This document shows positions 5,617 to 5,637 of a stretch of DNA of 5,637 nt, in pieces (within the stretch, counting starts at the first letter, position 1; each line of letters starts with the position of its first letter). The translations under genes and the position numbers were made by a program. A model generated the notes under the pieces. It was not told where the DNA came from and did not search any database. It was given only the letters and a program-made list of their open reading frames with translations. This DNA is from an uncultured Nitrososphaerota archaeon (GTDB taxonomy: Bacteria > Bacillota > Clostridia > Oscillospirales > Ruminococcaceae), in the NCBI GenBank assembly GCA_934869045.1, contig CAKXAF010000163.1:1-5637 (forward strand), in the 5' to 3' direction.

Positions 5617-5637
5617 TTGGCGGTACAAGAGAAAAAA

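Noticed and set aside
1..5637. Search for CRISPR arrays, tRNA or rRNA genes, transposase genes and insertion-sequence ends
   Set aside because: No regularly spaced repeats, cloverleaf folds, transposase motifs or paired terminal repeats were seen.

Overview
The window holds two same-strand ABC exporter half-transporter genes (66-1811 and 1811-3598, + strand), a 626-bp convergent intergenic region rich in hairpins (3599-4224), and one regulator gene on the opposite strand (4225-5457, - strand) followed by its upstream control region (5458-5637). Moderately high G+C, strong GGAGG-type ribosome binding sites, a housekeeping-type promoter and the particular mix of protein families suggest an anaerobic Bacillota of the class Clostridia (gut Oscillospirales or Lachnospirales type). 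That placement is inference from style, not from a marker gene.

Exporter operon: the two proteins (581 and 595 aa) each have six membrane helices followed by an ATPase domain. They form the classic asymmetric pair of the TM287/288, BmrCD and LmrCD type. The first has Asp in place of the Walker B catalytic Glu and Gln in place of the switch His, but a good LSGGQ signature. The second has a normal Walker B Glu and switch His but an LSQGQ signature. Assembled as a heterodimer they give one active and one degenerate ATP site. The genes overlap by one base (TGATG), so they are translationally coupled and end at a very strong, nearly symmetrical terminator at 3604-3664. The substrate cannot be read from sequence; multidrug or lipid-like amphiphiles are typical for the family.

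Intergenic region: nothing in 3665-4224 is convincingly coding. It contains several inverted repeats, including a plausible terminator for the regulator (4112-4158) and another terminator-like hairpin (3899-3923).

Regulator: a 410-aa SARP/BTAD-type protein with an N-terminal winged helix, a BTAD helical domain and a C-terminal region that aligns by eye with a GGDEF fold whose catalytic residues are gone (SPTQY where GGDEF would be). Upstream of it are a good extended -10 promoter and, further out, a tandem direct repeat with an 11-bp period next to a TATAAT box. This resembles the operator geometry of SARP activators, so autoregulation or control of a divergent gene beyond the window is an attractive hypothesis. 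Whether the regulator controls the convergent exporter cannot be decided here.

I do not see a clearly new biological system. The most unusual items are the degenerate cyclase-like tail of the regulator, its 11-bp repeat operator candidate, and the missing aromatic A-loop residue in the first exporter subunit.
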